In this document: piece by piece, positions 26,155-35,788 of the stretch | How positions within the stretch are numbered: position 1 is the first letter of the stretch | Layout: each line of letters starts with the position of its first letter | NCBI RefSeq assembly: GCF_000023105.1 | Contig: NC_012669.1 | Coordinates: forward strand, 1,240,001-1,304,000 | Origin: Beutenbergia cavernae DSM 12333 | GTDB taxonomy: Bacteria; Actinomycetota; Actinomycetes; Actinomycetales; Beutenbergiaceae | Reading direction: 5' to 3' | Length of the DNA: 64,000 bases | Made by a program: the position numbers and the translations under genes | Notes under the pieces: generated by a model | Database searches by the model: none | Told to the model about the DNA's origin: nothing | The model's input: only the letters and a program-made list of their open reading frames with translations

Positions 26155-26665
26155 GGACGGCGACGCCGTGCCCGGGTCGGTCGATGCCGACGCGTATCGC
26201 GACGCCGTCGCGCGCCTGGCGGGCGGCGTCGCGGTGGTGACGGCGCGCTCCGGGACGGGGGTGGACCACGCCGTCGTGACGACGTCGGTCGTCTCGGCCT
26301 CGCTCGACCCGCCGCTCGTGCTCTTCGTGCTGCACGCCGACTCGAGGGTGAACGACCTCGTGGGGGTCGGCCGGACGTGGGCCGTGAGCGTCGTGACGGC
26401 CCGCGCGGCGCCCGCCGTCGCCTGGCTCTCGGAGCCGGGCCGCCCGGGCCTCGGGCAGCTCACGGGCATCGCGCACCATGCGGGTGCGGCGTCCGGTGCC
26501 GCGCTGCTCGACGCCGCGGCCGCGTGGGTCGAGTGCCGCACGCGCTGGGTGCGCGGGGCGGGCGACCACGACGTGGTGGTCGGGGACGTGCTCGCGGTGC
26601 ACCTCGGTGACGGGTCGGACGGTGCGCTCGTGCACCGACTGGGCCGTGTGCTCCCCGCACCGTGA
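26138..26665 (+). CDS. Flavin reductase domain protein
   Basis: 175 residues of the FMN-binding split-barrel flavin reductase family: 'AYRDAVARLAGGVAVVTAR', 'VTTSVVSASLDPPLVLFVL' and 'DVLAVHLGDGSDGALVHRLG'. Members reduce FMN for two-component monooxygenases or bind flavin themselves; no partner oxygenase is nearby. The region 'GLGQLTGIAHHAGAASG' is shorter than usual. The ATG at 26138 overlaps mshB by 17 bp; GTG 26168 is a possible later start. The overlap implies co-transcription with mshB, but I see no metabolic reason for the pairing. Confidence 0.85.
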   Translation: MRPAPEDGDAVPGSVDADAYRDAVARLAGGVAVVTARSGTGVDHAVVTTSVVSASLDPPLVLFVLHADSRVNDLVGVGRTWAVSVVTARAAPAVAWLSEPGRPGLGQLTGIAHHAGAASGAALLDAAAAWVECRTRWVRGAGDHDVVVGDVLAVHLGDGSDGALVHRLGRVLPAP

Positions 26666-26710
26666 CCGACCCGTGATCCGCACCGGCCCTGGGAGTGTGG
26701 TATCCGCCCG

Positions 26711-26716
26711 TACAAT
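26711..26716 (+). promoter_or_regulatory. -10 box TACAAT upstream of the VanW gene
   Basis: TACAAT stands out in GC-rich surroundings, 56 nt before the GTG at 26773. No good -35 is visible. Confidence 0.4.
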
Positions 26717-26772
26717 CGCGTGATGGCGGGGCCCGCTCTGGGCCAGGGGCGCACAGACAAGGAACGCCGTAC

Positions 26773-29091
26773 GTGACCGAATCCGAGACCGGCGCACGCG
26801 CGACCGACGCTCCCGACGAGGAGTCGACGGGCGCTGCTCCGGAGACGGAGCCGGAGCAGGGCGTCGACGACGCAGCCGGTGCCGCGCAGCATGGTCCGTC
26901 GGCGGAGCCTGCTGCGGCCGAGGCCGCCGCTGAGACGCAGGTGCGCGGGATCCCCGTCGTGCCGGCGCAGGAGCCTGCCGAGCCGGCGGAGGCGAACGCT
27001 GCCGAGCCGCCTGAGGCGGGCGCGACCGAGGTCGCCGAGCCCGCGGACGACCAGGCCACGGAGGCCGAGCCAGAGCCTGCCGAGCCGGTGGAGGCGGACG
27101 CTGCCGAGCCGCCTGAGGCGGACGTGACCGAGGTCGCCGAGCCCGCGGCCGACGAGGCCACGAAGGTCGAGCCAGAGCCTGCCGAGCCGATGGACGAGGT
27201 CGTGGCGGAGCCTGCCGACCCGACCGAGGCGGACGCGACCGAGGTCGCGGAGCCCGCGGCCGACGGCGAGGCGACCGAGGTGATGGCGGAGCCCGCCGCA
27301 CTCGCGGCCGGCGCGACAGGCGGCGGCGATTCACCCCTCGACGAGCTCGAGGGCGAGCCGCCCAGCCACCGCGGACGCAAGATCGCCCTCGGAGTGGGGA
27401 TCGGCGTCGTCGTCCTCGCAGCCGCCTACGCGGGTGCGGCATGGTTCGTCGCCGACCGTGTGCCGCGCGGGGCGACAGTGGCCGGCGTCGAGATCGGCGG
27501 GCTCACCACCGACGACGCCGTCGCTCGCCTCACCGACGACCTCGCCGATCTCGCGACCGAGCCGATCGACGTCCGTGCGGGCGACGCCCAGACGACCATC
27601 GACCCCGCGGCCGCGGGTCTCGCGCTCGACGCCCAGGCCACCGTGGAGGCACTGTCCGGGTTCTCCTGGGACCCGCGCGACGTGTTCCGGCACGTGCTGG
27701 GCACCGGTGAGGAGCCGGCGATCAGCACGGTGGACGCCGCCGCCTTGGACGCCGCACTCGTCGCCGCGAACGACGACGTCGCGATCGCGCCGACGGAGGG
27801 GTCGGTGGTGTTCGCCAACGCCGAGCCGGTCGTGACCGACCCGGTGGACGGCGTCGGGCTCGACCTCCCCGCGACGGAGGAGCTGCTCGTGAGCAGCTGG
27901 CTCACCGCGGAGCGTCCGCTCGCGCTGCCCACGGAGTCCGTGACGCCGAACATCGACGACGCGGCGATCGAGGAGGCACTGAGCACGATCGCTGAGCCCC
28001 TGGTCAGCGCGCCGGTGTCGGTCGTGGCCGGCGAGGCGACGGTGCCGCTGAGCGTCGAGCAGCTGACGTCCGTGGCGACCCTCGTCCCCGAGGGGTCGCG
28101 CCTCGTGCTCGAGCTGGACGGCGACGCCCTCGCCCAGCTGCTCGGCGAGGCGGCGCCCGACGTCGGCACGGCTCCCCAGGACGCCCGCATCGAGCTGCAG
28201 GACGGCGCGCCCGTCGTCGTCCCGTCCGTGAACGGCACCGGAATCGACCCCGCGGCGCTCGCCGACGCCGTGGCGGCGGCGGCCACCTCGACCACGGAGC
28301 GCACCGCCACCGTGGAGCTCAGCGAGACCGAGGCGGAGTTCACGACGGCCGACGCCGAGGCGCTCGGCGTCGTCGAACGCATCTCGGAGTTCTCGACGCC
28401 CCTGCCCCCGTACCCCGACCCGCCGCGCACCGAGAACATCCAGATCGGCGCGAGCCGCGTGACGGGCATCCTCCTCATGCCGGGCGACACGTTCAGCCTG
28501 CTCGACACGCTGAGTCCCTTCAACGCCGCGAACGGGTACCACCAGTCCGGCGTCGTCGAGAACGGGTTCGAGGCGCGGGCGTACGGCGGCGGGCTGTCGC
28601 AGCTGTCGACGACGCTCTTCAACGCCGCGTTCGAGGCCGGGCTCGAGGACGTCACGCACAAGCCGCACTCCCGATGGTTCTCCCGGTACCCGGAGGGACG
28701 GGAGGCGACCCTGTTCGAGGGCAGCGTCGACATGCAGTTCCGCAACACCACCGACCACGGCATCCTGCTGCAGGCGTGGGTCGCGGGCGGCCGCACGCAC
28801 GCGGCGATCTGGGGCACGCCGACGTTCGACGTCGACATCACGACGGGTGAGCGGTACGCGTTCACCTCGCCCCGCACCGTGTACAACACGTCACCGGAGT
28901 GCATCGCGGAGTCCGGCGGGTCGAACGGGTTCTCGGTGCAGGTGCGCCGCGTCGTGTCCCTCGACGGCGCGGTCGCGCGCGACGACACGTACACGTGGTC
29001 CTACCAGCCGTGGAACACGGTCGTGTGCGGGCCGGACCCGGCGACCCAGCCCGATCCCCCGACCCCGACCCCGGACCCGGGCGGCGGCTGA
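26773..29091 (+). CDS. VanW family surface protein with acidic repeat N-terminus
   Basis: 772 residues. The first ~195 are cytosolic, Glu/Ala/Pro-rich and repetitive. One membrane helix follows (about 203-222, 'KIALGVGIGVVVLAAAYAGA'). The external part has two YoaR-like/peptidoglycan-binding-like segments ('GATVAGVEIGGLTTDDAV', 'VPLSVEQLTSVATLVPEG') and a C-terminal VanW domain ('GASRVTGILLMPGDTFSL', 'NGYHQSGVVENGFEARAYG', 'GGLSQLSTTLFNAAFEAGL', 'HSRWFSRYPEGREATLFEG'). The tail is Pro/Thr/Asp-rich. VanW proteins are linked to cell-wall or glycopeptide contexts without a proven activity. GTG 26773 has AAGGAA about 10 nt upstream. A 22-bp repeat array starts 15 nt after the stop. Confidence 0.9.
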   Translation: MTESETGARATDAPDEESTGAAPETEPEQGVDDAAGAAQHGPSAEPAAAEAAAETQVRGIPVVPAQEPAEPAEANAAEPPEAGATEVAEPADDQATEAEPEPAEPVEADAAEPPEADVTEVAEPAADEATKVEPEPAEPMDEVVAEPADPTEADATEVAEPAADGEATEVMAEPAALAAGATGGGDSPLDELEGEPPSHRGRKIALGVGIGVVVLAAAYAGAAWFVADRVPRGATVAGVEIGGLTTDDAVARLTDDLADLATEPIDVRAGDAQTTIDPAAAGLALDAQATVEALSGFSWDPRDVFRHVLGTGEEPAISTVDAAALDAALVAANDDVAIAPTEGSVVFANAEPVVTDPVDGVGLDLPATEELLVSSWLTAERPLALPTESVTPNIDDAAIEEALSTIAEPLVSAPVSVVAGEATVPLSVEQLTSVATLVPEGSRLVLELDGDALAQLLGEAAPDVGTAPQDARIELQDGAPVVVPSVNGTGIDPAALADAVAAAATSTTERTATVELSETEAEFTTADAEALGVVERISEFSTPLPPYPDPPRTENIQIGASRVTGILLMPGDTFSLLDTLSPFNAANGYHQSGVVENGFEARAYGGGLSQLSTTLFNAAFEAGLEDVTHKPHSRWFSRYPEGREATLFEGSVDMQFRNTTDHGILLQAWVAGGRTHAAIWGTPTFDVDITTGERYAFTSPRTVYNTSPECIAESGGSNGFSVQVRRVVSLDGAVARDDTYTWSYQPWNTVVCGPDPATQPDPPTPTPDPGGG
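26971..27280 (+). repeat. 102-bp in-frame tandem repeat in VanW gene
   Basis: Two units of exactly 102 bp (26971-27072, 27073-27174) encode 34 residues each ('EPAEPAEANAAEPPEAGATE...', 'EPAEPVEADAAEPPEADVTE...'). A diverged third unit follows from 27175. They form an acidic, Pro-rich, probably disordered cytosolic segment. Confidence 0.85.
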
Positions 29092-29106
29092 CGCTCCCCC
29101 CCCGTT

Positions 29107-29172
29107 CGCGAGAGGATTCGTGCGCCACCGCGAGAGGTTCTGTGCGCCACCGCGAGAGGTTCTGTGCGGTGG
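29107..29172 (+). repeat. 22-bp tandem repeat array 1 (3 units)
   Basis: Units at 29107, 29129 and 29151, read CGCGAGAGGWTYYGTGCGCCAC. The last unit is diverged at its 3' end. The array begins 15 nt after the VanW stop codon, behind a pyrimidine-rich leader. Related arrays are at 37561, 49097 and 53101. Confidence 0.9.
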
Positions 29173-29183
29173 CTGCCGTGCGC

Positions 29184-29468
29184 TCAGCCGGGCTCCGGCC
29201 TGGGTCGTCGGGCCGGAGGCGGCGGCACCCGCTTGAGGGCGACGACGGCGGCCGTCGGCACGCGCACGTCACCGCGCCGCGTCGCGACGACGACGGCGTC
29301 CCGCGTGATCGACGTGATCTCGCCCAGGGCGTCGGTGAGCGTGCGTCCGGCGCCGTCCGGCTCGGGGAGCCGGTACCGCACGACGACCCGCTCGCCCACG
29401 GCGTGCCCTCGGAACGCGACGTCCGCACGCGAGCGGCCGTCGTCGTCGGGATTCCGCGGACTCTCCAC
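29184..29468 (-). CDS. Small SH3-like domain protein
   Basis: 94 residues. 'GHAVGERVVVRYRLPEPDG', 'TLTDALGEITSITRDAVVV' and 'TRRGDVRVPTAAVVALKRV' match the small beta-barrel (SH3-like) domain found at the N-terminus of actinobacterial GNAT acetyltransferases encoded beside fdxA. Here only that domain is present and no acetyltransferase part is nearby, so it may be a reduced remnant or a stand-alone form (inference). GTG 29468 has GGAGG about 9 nt upstream. It diverges from fdxA. Its stop lies 11 bp from repeat array 1. Confidence 0.7.
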   Translation of the reverse strand: MESPRNPDDDGRSRADVAFRGHAVGERVVVRYRLPEPDGAGRTLTDALGEITSITRDAVVVATRRGDVRVPTAAVVALKRVPPPPARRPRPEPG

Positions 29469-29615
29469 CCCCTGATCCTCCCGTGCCGGGGCGCGTGAGC
29501 GTACCCAGGCGACCGGCGGGGCGGCGCGCGGGAGGCATGCCCCGGAGTGCGGGATACTGGGCACAGCCGAGCGGCGCGTGCCACAGCCGCGCCCGGCGTG
29601 AGCGGAAGGAGCCTC

Positions 29616-29933
29616 GTGACCTACGTGATCGCGCAACCGTGCGTGGACATCAAGGACAAGGCGTGCATCGACGAGTGCCCCGTGGACTGCATCTACGAGG
29701 GTGAACGCTCGCTCTACATCCACCCCGACGAGTGCGTCGACTGCGGGGCGTGCGAACCCGTGTGCCCGGTCGAGGCCATCTACTACGAAGACGACGTGCC
29801 CGAGCAGTGGGCCGAGTACTACAAGGCGAACGTCGAGTTCTTCGACGAGCTCGGGTCGCCGGGCGGCGCCGCCAAGATGGGCATGATCCCGCTCGACCAC
29901 CCGATCATCGCCGCGCTGCCCCCGCAGGCCTGA
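29616..29933 (+). CDS. fdxA: 7Fe ferredoxin
   Basis: 105-residue ferredoxin carrying a [3Fe-4S] and a [4Fe-4S] cluster. 'QPCVDIKDKACIDECPVDC' supplies the first cluster with an extended Cys-x7-Cys spacing; 'CVDCGACEPVCPVEAI' supplies the second. The C-terminal extension ('YYKANVEFFDELGSPGGAA') is the usual actinobacterial FdxA tail. It transfers electrons in the cytosol; the partner is not evident. The GTG at 29616 has a strong site (GGAAGGAG). The stop overlaps the start of dapC (TGATG), so the two are translationally coupled, an arrangement common in actinobacteria. Confidence 0.96.
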   Translation: MTYVIAQPCVDIKDKACIDECPVDCIYEGERSLYIHPDECVDCGACEPVCPVEAIYYEDDVPEQWAEYYKANVEFFDELGSPGGAAKMGMIPLDHPIIAALPPQA

Positions 29934-31081
29934 TGGGCTTCACCGCGCCCGGCGCCGCCTACCCGTGGGACGCGCTGGCCTCGCATCGTGAGCGCGCGGC
30001 CCAGCACCCGGGCGGGGTGTGCGACCTGTCGATCGGGACACCTGTCGACCGGACGCCGGACGTGGTGCAGGACGCGCTGCGCGCCGCCGCCGACGCTCCC
30101 GGCTACCCGACGGCGCACGGCACCCCCGCGCTGCGGGCGGCCGTCGCGGAGTGGTACGCCCGCCGGCGTGGTGTGCCCGACGTCGACCCGGACGCCGTGC
30201 TGCCGACCGTGGGCTCGAAGGAGCTGGTCGCGCTGCTGCCGAGCATGCTCGGGCTGGGCGCGGGAGACGTCGTCGTCGTCCCGTCCGCCGCGTACCCGAC
30301 GTACGAGGTCGGGGCGACGCTCGCCGGCGCGCAGGTGCTCGTCTCCGACGATCCGGCGGAGTGGGCCGGGCGCGAGGAGGTGGCGCTGGTGTGGCTCAAC
30401 TCGCCGTCGAACCCGACCGGCGAGGTGCTCGGTGCGGAGCGCATGGCCGCCGTCGTCGCCGCCGCGCGTGAGGTGGGCGCCGTCGTTGCGAGCGACGAGT
30501 GCTACGCCGAGCTGCCGTGGACGGCGCCGTGGGTCGACGACGGCGTCCCGTGCGTCCTCGCCCCCCGCGTCTCCGGCGGTTCGCACGCCGGGCTGCTCTC
30601 GGTGTACTCGCTGTCGAAGCAGTCCAACCTCGCGGGCTATCGCGCGGGGTTCGTGGCGGGCGACCCGGCGATCGTGGACTCGCTGCTCCAGCTGCGGCGG
30701 CACATGGGGATGATGGTGCCCGCGCCGGTGCAGGCCGCCATGGTGGCCGCGCTGACCGACGACGCGCACGTCGCGGCGCAGCGAGCCCGATACGTCGCCC
30801 GCCGCGACGTCCTGCTGCCGGCCCTGCGGGAGGCGGGGTTCGCCGTCGAGCACTCCGAGGCAGGCCTGTACCTGTGGGCCCGCCGCGACGGCGCCGACCT
30901 GCCCGCGGGAGGCTCCGCCGACGCGCCCTGCTGGACGACGATCGCCTGGCTGGCCGATCGCGGGATCGTCGCCGGCCCGGGCGTCTTCTACGGACCCGCG
31001 GCGGGCGCGCACGTGCGGATCGCGCTGACGGCGACCGACGAACGCGTCGCCGAGGCGGCTCGCCGGCTCACCTCCGCCTGA
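29933..31081 (+). CDS. dapC: Succinyldiaminopimelate transaminase
   Basis: 382-residue class I/II PLP aminotransferase. It converts N-succinyl-2-amino-6-ketopimelate to N-succinyl-diaminopimelate in the lysine/peptidoglycan precursor pathway. The PLP lysine lies in 'SVYSLSKQSNLAGYRAGF'. 'WLNSPSNPTGEVLGAERM' and 'VVASDECYAELPW' (PLP-contacting Asp and Tyr) are in place. The location directly after fdxA and near dapD supports this role over other class I aminotransferases. The ATG shares bases with the fdxA stop. A short hairpin follows the stop, before the citrate synthase promoter. Confidence 0.93.
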   Translation: MGFTAPGAAYPWDALASHRERAAQHPGGVCDLSIGTPVDRTPDVVQDALRAAADAPGYPTAHGTPALRAAVAEWYARRRGVPDVDPDAVLPTVGSKELVALLPSMLGLGAGDVVVVPSAAYPTYEVGATLAGAQVLVSDDPAEWAGREEVALVWLNSPSNPTGEVLGAERMAAVVAAAREVGAVVASDECYAELPWTAPWVDDGVPCVLAPRVSGGSHAGLLSVYSLSKQSNLAGYRAGFVAGDPAIVDSLLQLRRHMGMMVPAPVQAAMVAALTDDAHVAAQRARYVARRDVLLPALREAGFAVEHSEAGLYLWARRDGADLPAGGSADAPCWTTIAWLADRGIVAGPGVFYGPAAGAHVRIALTATDERVAEAARRLTSA

Positions 31082-31084
31082 GAT

Positions 31085-31100
31085 GTGAGCCAGGGCTCAC
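31085..31100 (+). terminator. Short hairpin after dapC
   Basis: GTGAGC-CAGG-GCTCAC, six pairs, starts 3 nt after the dapC stop. There is no T-run, so the termination role is inferred. Confidence 0.35.
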
Positions 31101-31103
31101 GGA

Positions 31104-31133
31104 TTGGGAATCCGCTGGGGCGGGGGGTACCGT
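31104..31133 (+). promoter_or_regulatory. Promoter of gltA (TTGGGA-18-TACCGT)
   Basis: TTGGGA at 31104-31109 and TACCGT at 31128-31133 with an 18-bp spacer. This would start transcription near 31140 and give a ~58-nt leader ending in the strong site AAGGAGGGG. Confidence 0.45.
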
Positions 31134-31197
31134 CTTGTGGAGATTCCGTGAGGAACCGGCGACTCCCGCCGGACGCCGGACCCAAGGAGGGGACCCG

Positions 31198-32493
<1,296 letters not shown>

Positions 32494-32517
32494 GCCCGGC
32501 TGGGGCTAGCACCGGGC
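32494..32517. terminator. Hairpin after gltA
   Basis: GCCCGG-N12-CCGGGC begins immediately after the gltA stop and lies 4 bp from the end of the convergent gene. It may serve both directions; no T-run is present. Confidence 0.35.
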
Positions 32518-32521
32518 CGCG

Positions 32522-33427
32522 TCAGGGCGCGATCCAGACCTCGCCGTCGGGGGGACCCGCCTCGCCGTCGGCGAGCGGCTCCCAGCCGGCATCCGCACCG
32601 CGCGAGCGGTCCCACTCCCGGCCGTCGACGGCGACGCGCCCGGCGCCCGTCTCCGCGGCCGTCGCCACCGCCCAGTGAGCCACACCCCACGCGTGCCGGG
32701 CCGGTTCCGCGCCGAGCGAGGCGGCGTCGACGACGACGACGGCGTCAGCCCCGCTCCCCTCCGCGTTCGCCTCGACCGCGACGAAGTCGCGGACTAGCCG
32801 GTCCGACACGGCGCCCGCGACGGCGTCCGGCGTGCCGTCGTGGTCGCCGAGCACGCAGGTGAGCGCGGCGGGGGAGTAGCCCGTCAGCGCCGAGGCGAAC
32901 GACCGTCCGACCTGCTCGTGCTGGGCGTACGCCTCCGGGAACGCCGAGCGTTGCACGCGTTGGGCGGCGTCGGTCACCGGCAGACCCTCCCAGCCCTCCA
33001 CCGTCACGAGCACGTCGAAGAACGCGTTCGTCGCGTACACCGGGTCCATGACCTGCTCCGGCGTCCCCCAGCCCTGCGACGGCCGCTGCTGGAAGAGGCC
33101 CAGCGAGTCGCGGTCGCCGTAGTCGATGTTGCGCAGCCGGGACTCCTGGATCGCCGTGGCGACGGCGATCGTCGTCGCGCGGGCGGGCAGACCGCGGTGC
33201 GTGCCGATCGCGGCGAACAACGCGGCGTTCGCCGCCTGGTCGGGGTCGAGCGGATGCCGTTCGCCCTCGACGTCGGCGACGCACCGGGCCACGAGCGGCG
33301 GCGCGTCCTCGAGCGCACGCAGCAGCGCGACCACCCCGACGACCGCCGCGACGCCGATCGCGAGCAGCACACCGGTGACGATCAGCGCCCGAGGCACGGA
33401 CCGCCGTCGTCGGGAGCGCGCAGCCAT
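32522..33427 (-). CDS. Membrane-anchored lysozyme-like/transglycosylase-like protein
   Basis: 301 residues. A basic N-terminus and one helix (about 12-34, 'ALIVTGVLLAIGVAAVVGVV') anchor the protein, with the rest outside. The external domain has a lysozyme-like core: 'ATAIQESRLRNIDYGDRDS' with the likely catalytic Glu, then 'LGLFQQRPSQGWGTPEQV' and 'YATNAFFDVLVTVEGW', as in actinobacterial transglycosylase-like proteins. The C-terminal ~110 residues ('AEPARHAWGVAHWAVATAA') resemble a D-Ala-D-Ala carboxypeptidase-like or hydrolase add-on but carry no motif I can assign. Role in wall turnover is inferred. It ends near gltA and is transcribed with dapD upstream (11 bp gap). Confidence 0.75.
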   Translation of the reverse strand: MAARSRRRRSVPRALIVTGVLLAIGVAAVVGVVALLRALEDAPPLVARCVADVEGERHPLDPDQAANAALFAAIGTHRGLPARATTIAVATAIQESRLRNIDYGDRDSLGLFQQRPSQGWGTPEQVMDPVYATNAFFDVLVTVEGWEGLPVTDAAQRVQRSAFPEAYAQHEQVGRSFASALTGYSPAALTCVLGDHDGTPDAVAGAVSDRLVRDFVAVEANAEGSGADAVVVVDAASLGAEPARHAWGVAHWAVATAAETGAGRVAVDGREWDRSRGADAGWEPLADGEAGPPDGEVWIAP

Positions 33428-33438
33428 GGGTGGACCGG

Positions 33439-34413
33439 CTACTGGGCGTGGAGGGCGTCGTTGAGCTCGACCGAGCCGGTCGCGCGGGCGAGCGCCTCCA
33501 CGGCGCCGGTGCGGGAGTTGCGGCGGAAGAGCAGACCTGACGCCCCCGAGAGCTCGCGAGCGGCGACGACGCGAGGGCCGTCGTCGTCCCCGCTCGCAGC
33601 GGTGGCCGCGCCGCCCGCGAGCGTGACCTTCGTGCCGGCGGTGAGGTAGAGGCCGGCCTCGACGACGCAGTCGTCGCCCAGGCTGATGCCCGTGCCGGCG
33701 TTCGCGCCGAGCAGCGTGCGGCGACCGATCGTGACGACCTCCGTGCCGCCGCCGGACAGGGTGCCCATGATCGATGCGCCGCCACCGATGTCCGTGCCGT
33801 CCCCGATGACGACGCCCTGCGAGACCCGTCCCTCGATCATCGCGGTCCCGAGGCTGCCCGCGTTGTAGTTGACGAACCCCTCGTGCATGACCGTCGTGCC
33901 GGAGGCGAGGTGCGCGCCGAGCCGCACCCGCGACGCATCGGCGATCCGGACGCCGGCCGGCAGCACGTAGTCGGTCATGCGCGGGAACTTGTCGACGCCG
34001 TGCACGGTGAGGGAGCCGTCGCGGGCGAGCAGACGGGCGCGCGTCTCCTCGAAGCGGGTCGGGGAGCACGGCCCTGCCGAGGTCCAGACCACGTTCGCCA
34101 ACGCCCCGAAGACGCCGTCGAGAGAGACGGAGTTCGGCGTGACGAGGCGGTGCGAGAGGAGGTGCAGGCGGAGGTACGTGTCGGCGGCGTCCGACGGCGC
34201 GGCGTCCAGGTCGACGGTCGTCGTTACCACGGTGCGCCGCACGGCCCGAGCGACGTCTTCGGTCGCGAGCGGCTCCAGGAGCGCACGCGTCGCCTGCTCG
34301 GCCTCCTCGTCCGGCGTGCCGAGCACGGGAGAGGGGAACCAGACATCCAGGACGGCGCCGTCGTCGAGGTCGGAGGTCGTGGCGAGGCCGATTCCGGAGG
34401 CGGTACGCGTCAT
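33439..34413 (-). CDS. dapD: Tetrahydrodipicolinate N-succinyltransferase
   Basis: 324 residues of the actinobacterial DapD type. It transfers succinate from succinyl-CoA in the step directly before DapC. The C-terminal half is a left-handed beta-helix of hexapeptide repeats ('RVRLGAHLASGTTVMHEGF', 'GASIMGTLSGGGTEVVTIG', 'GANAGTGISLGDDCVVEAG'). 'MHEGFVNYNAGSLG' is diagnostic of this group. The ATG at 34413 is fixed by a TAGGCT hexamer ending 7 nt upstream. The lysozyme-like gene follows after 11 bp. dapC lies 2.3 kb away on the other strand, so the pathway is clustered but not in one operon. Confidence 0.95.
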   Translation of the reverse strand: MTRTASGIGLATTSDLDDGAVLDVWFPSPVLGTPDEEAEQATRALLEPLATEDVARAVRRTVVTTTVDLDAAPSDAADTYLRLHLLSHRLVTPNSVSLDGVFGALANVVWTSAGPCSPTRFEETRARLLARDGSLTVHGVDKFPRMTDYVLPAGVRIADASRVRLGAHLASGTTVMHEGFVNYNAGSLGTAMIEGRVSQGVVIGDGTDIGGGASIMGTLSGGGTEVVTIGRRTLLGANAGTGISLGDDCVVEAGLYLTAGTKVTLAGGAATAASGDDDGPRVVAARELSGASGLLFRRNSRTGAVEALARATGSVELNDALHAQ

Positions 34414-34420
34414 GGCGCCC

Positions 34421-34426
34421 AGCCTA
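34421..34426 (-). promoter_or_regulatory. -10 hexamer TAGGCT, leaderless start of dapD
   Basis: On the reverse strand TAGGCT ends 7 nt before the ATG at 34413. No ribosome site lies between. Confidence 0.5.
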
Positions 34427-34550
34427 GATGCGGTCCCGGACCGCCACGGCATCGCGCCAGCTCCGGACGAACGGTCGCTCCCCGGCGAGGATCGGTCGGG
34501 CTCCGCGGCGGCCACGACGCCAGGCTGGGAGTCCGCCACGAAGGAGACAG

Positions 34551-35744
34551 ATGTCCACGCAGGTCACCACCGCCCCCGATCCCACCGCCGCCCCAGCCGG
34601 CGTCGCCCGACGTCCCTGGTGGGCGGTCGTCACGCTGGGCCTCGGGATCCTCACGCTCGTCACGAGCGAGTTCCTGCCGTCGAGCCTGCTCTCGCCGATC
34701 GCGGCGGACCTCGGCATCAGCGACGGCACCGCCGGCCAGCTCGTCACGGCCACGGCCGTCGCGGGGATCCTCGCGGGCCCGGTGATCGTCGCGTCCCTCC
34801 CTCCGGTCGACCGGCGCCTGGTCATGGTGGCGCTCACCGCGCTCTCGGTCGGCTCCAACGTGGTTGTGGCCCTCGCCCCGAGCCTCCCGCTCATGCTGGC
34901 CGGGCGTGCGCTGCTCGGCGTCGCGCTCTCCGGCTTCTGGGCCCTGTCGCTGTCGGTGGTGTCCCGGCTCGTCCCCGCGCAGCGCCTCGGACGCGCCATG
35001 ACGATCGTCAACACGGGTGTCTCCCTCGCCACGGTCGCGGCCATCCCCGTCGGGGCGTTCCTCGGGGAGCGGGCGGGCTGGCGAGCGGTGTTCCTCGGCG
35101 CGGCCGCCGTCGGCGTCCTGACGCTCGTGCTGCAGCTCACGGCACTGCCCCGGATCCTCGTCGACGAGCGCTCCGGGCTGCGGCCGCTGCTCGACACCCT
35201 GCGCACGCCGGCGCTCGCGCTCGGGTTCGTGGGTCTCGCGCTGCTCGTCACGGGGAACTTCGCGGCCTTCACCTATCTGCGGCCGATGCTCGACGGGGTC
35301 GGGGGCATGAATGCGGGGCTGCTCGCCGTCGTGCTCGCCGCCTACGGCGTCGCGAGCTTCGCCGGGAACGTGGTCGCCGGCGTCGTCGGGGACCGCCGGC
35401 TGCGCGCGCTGCTCGTGGCGGTCCCCCTCGCCGTCGCCGCGTCGACGGCGGCCCTCGGCATCGCCGGCGACAGCCTCCTCGTCGTCGTCGGGACCGTCGT
35501 GCTGTGGGGCCTCGGCGCGGGGGCGATCCCGACGATGATCCAGACCTGGCTCGCGCGCGTCGCGCCGGACCGCCTCGAGAGCGGTGGTGGGCTCATCGTC
35601 GCGACGTTCCAGACCTCTATCGCACTCGGTGCGGCGCTCGGGGGCCTCCTCGTGGACGCGTTCGACGTCGACCTCGCGTTCTTGGTCGCCGGGCTCGCGG
35701 CGGGACTCGGCGCGCTCGTCTTCTCGCGCGTCCGGACGGGCTGA
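34551..35744 (+). CDS. MFS transporter (DHA1/AraJ-like exporter)
   Basis: 397 residues with 12 predicted helices. 'VTSEFLPSSLLSPIAADLG' in helix 1, 'GRALLGVALSGFWALSLS' (motif C region) and 'TLGLGILTLVT'-like N-terminal hydrophobicity place it with DHA1 drug or sugar exporters of the AraJ/SotB group. The substrate is unknown; export is inferred from the family. The ATG at 34551 has AAGGAGAC as ribosome site. It converges with an AraC-type regulator, with a strong shared hairpin in the 22-bp gap. Genes of this transporter group are often regulated by a neighbouring regulator, but the convergent layout gives no proof. Confidence 0.9.
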   Translation: MSTQVTTAPDPTAAPAGVARRPWWAVVTLGLGILTLVTSEFLPSSLLSPIAADLGISDGTAGQLVTATAVAGILAGPVIVASLPPVDRRLVMVALTALSVGSNVVVALAPSLPLMLAGRALLGVALSGFWALSLSVVSRLVPAQRLGRAMTIVNTGVSLATVAAIPVGAFLGERAGWRAVFLGAAAVGVLTLVLQLTALPRILVDERSGLRPLLDTLRTPALALGFVGLALLVTGNFAAFTYLRPMLDGVGGMNAGLLAVVLAAYGVASFAGNVVAGVVGDRRLRALLVAVPLAVAASTAALGIAGDSLLVVVGTVVLWGLGAGAIPTMIQTWLARVAPDRLESGGGLIVATFQTSIALGAALGGLLVDAFDVDLAFLVAGLAAGLGALVFSRVRTG

Positions 35745-35752
35745 GCGTCGGG

Positions 35753-35788
35753 GGCGACGGCGCCGGTCACCCGACGGGCGCCGTCGCC
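35753..35788. terminator. Bidirectional hairpin between MFS and AraC genes
   Basis: GGCGACGGCGCC pairs perfectly (12 bp) with GGCGCCGTCGCC around a 12-nt loop that contains the AraC stop codon. It lies 9 nt after the MFS stop, so it may terminate forward transcription. On the reverse strand the first arm is still inside the AraC coding sequence. Confidence 0.5.

Noticed and set aside
29107-29172. CRISPR array
   Set aside because: The 22-bp units abut one another with no spacers, and there are no cas genes in the window.
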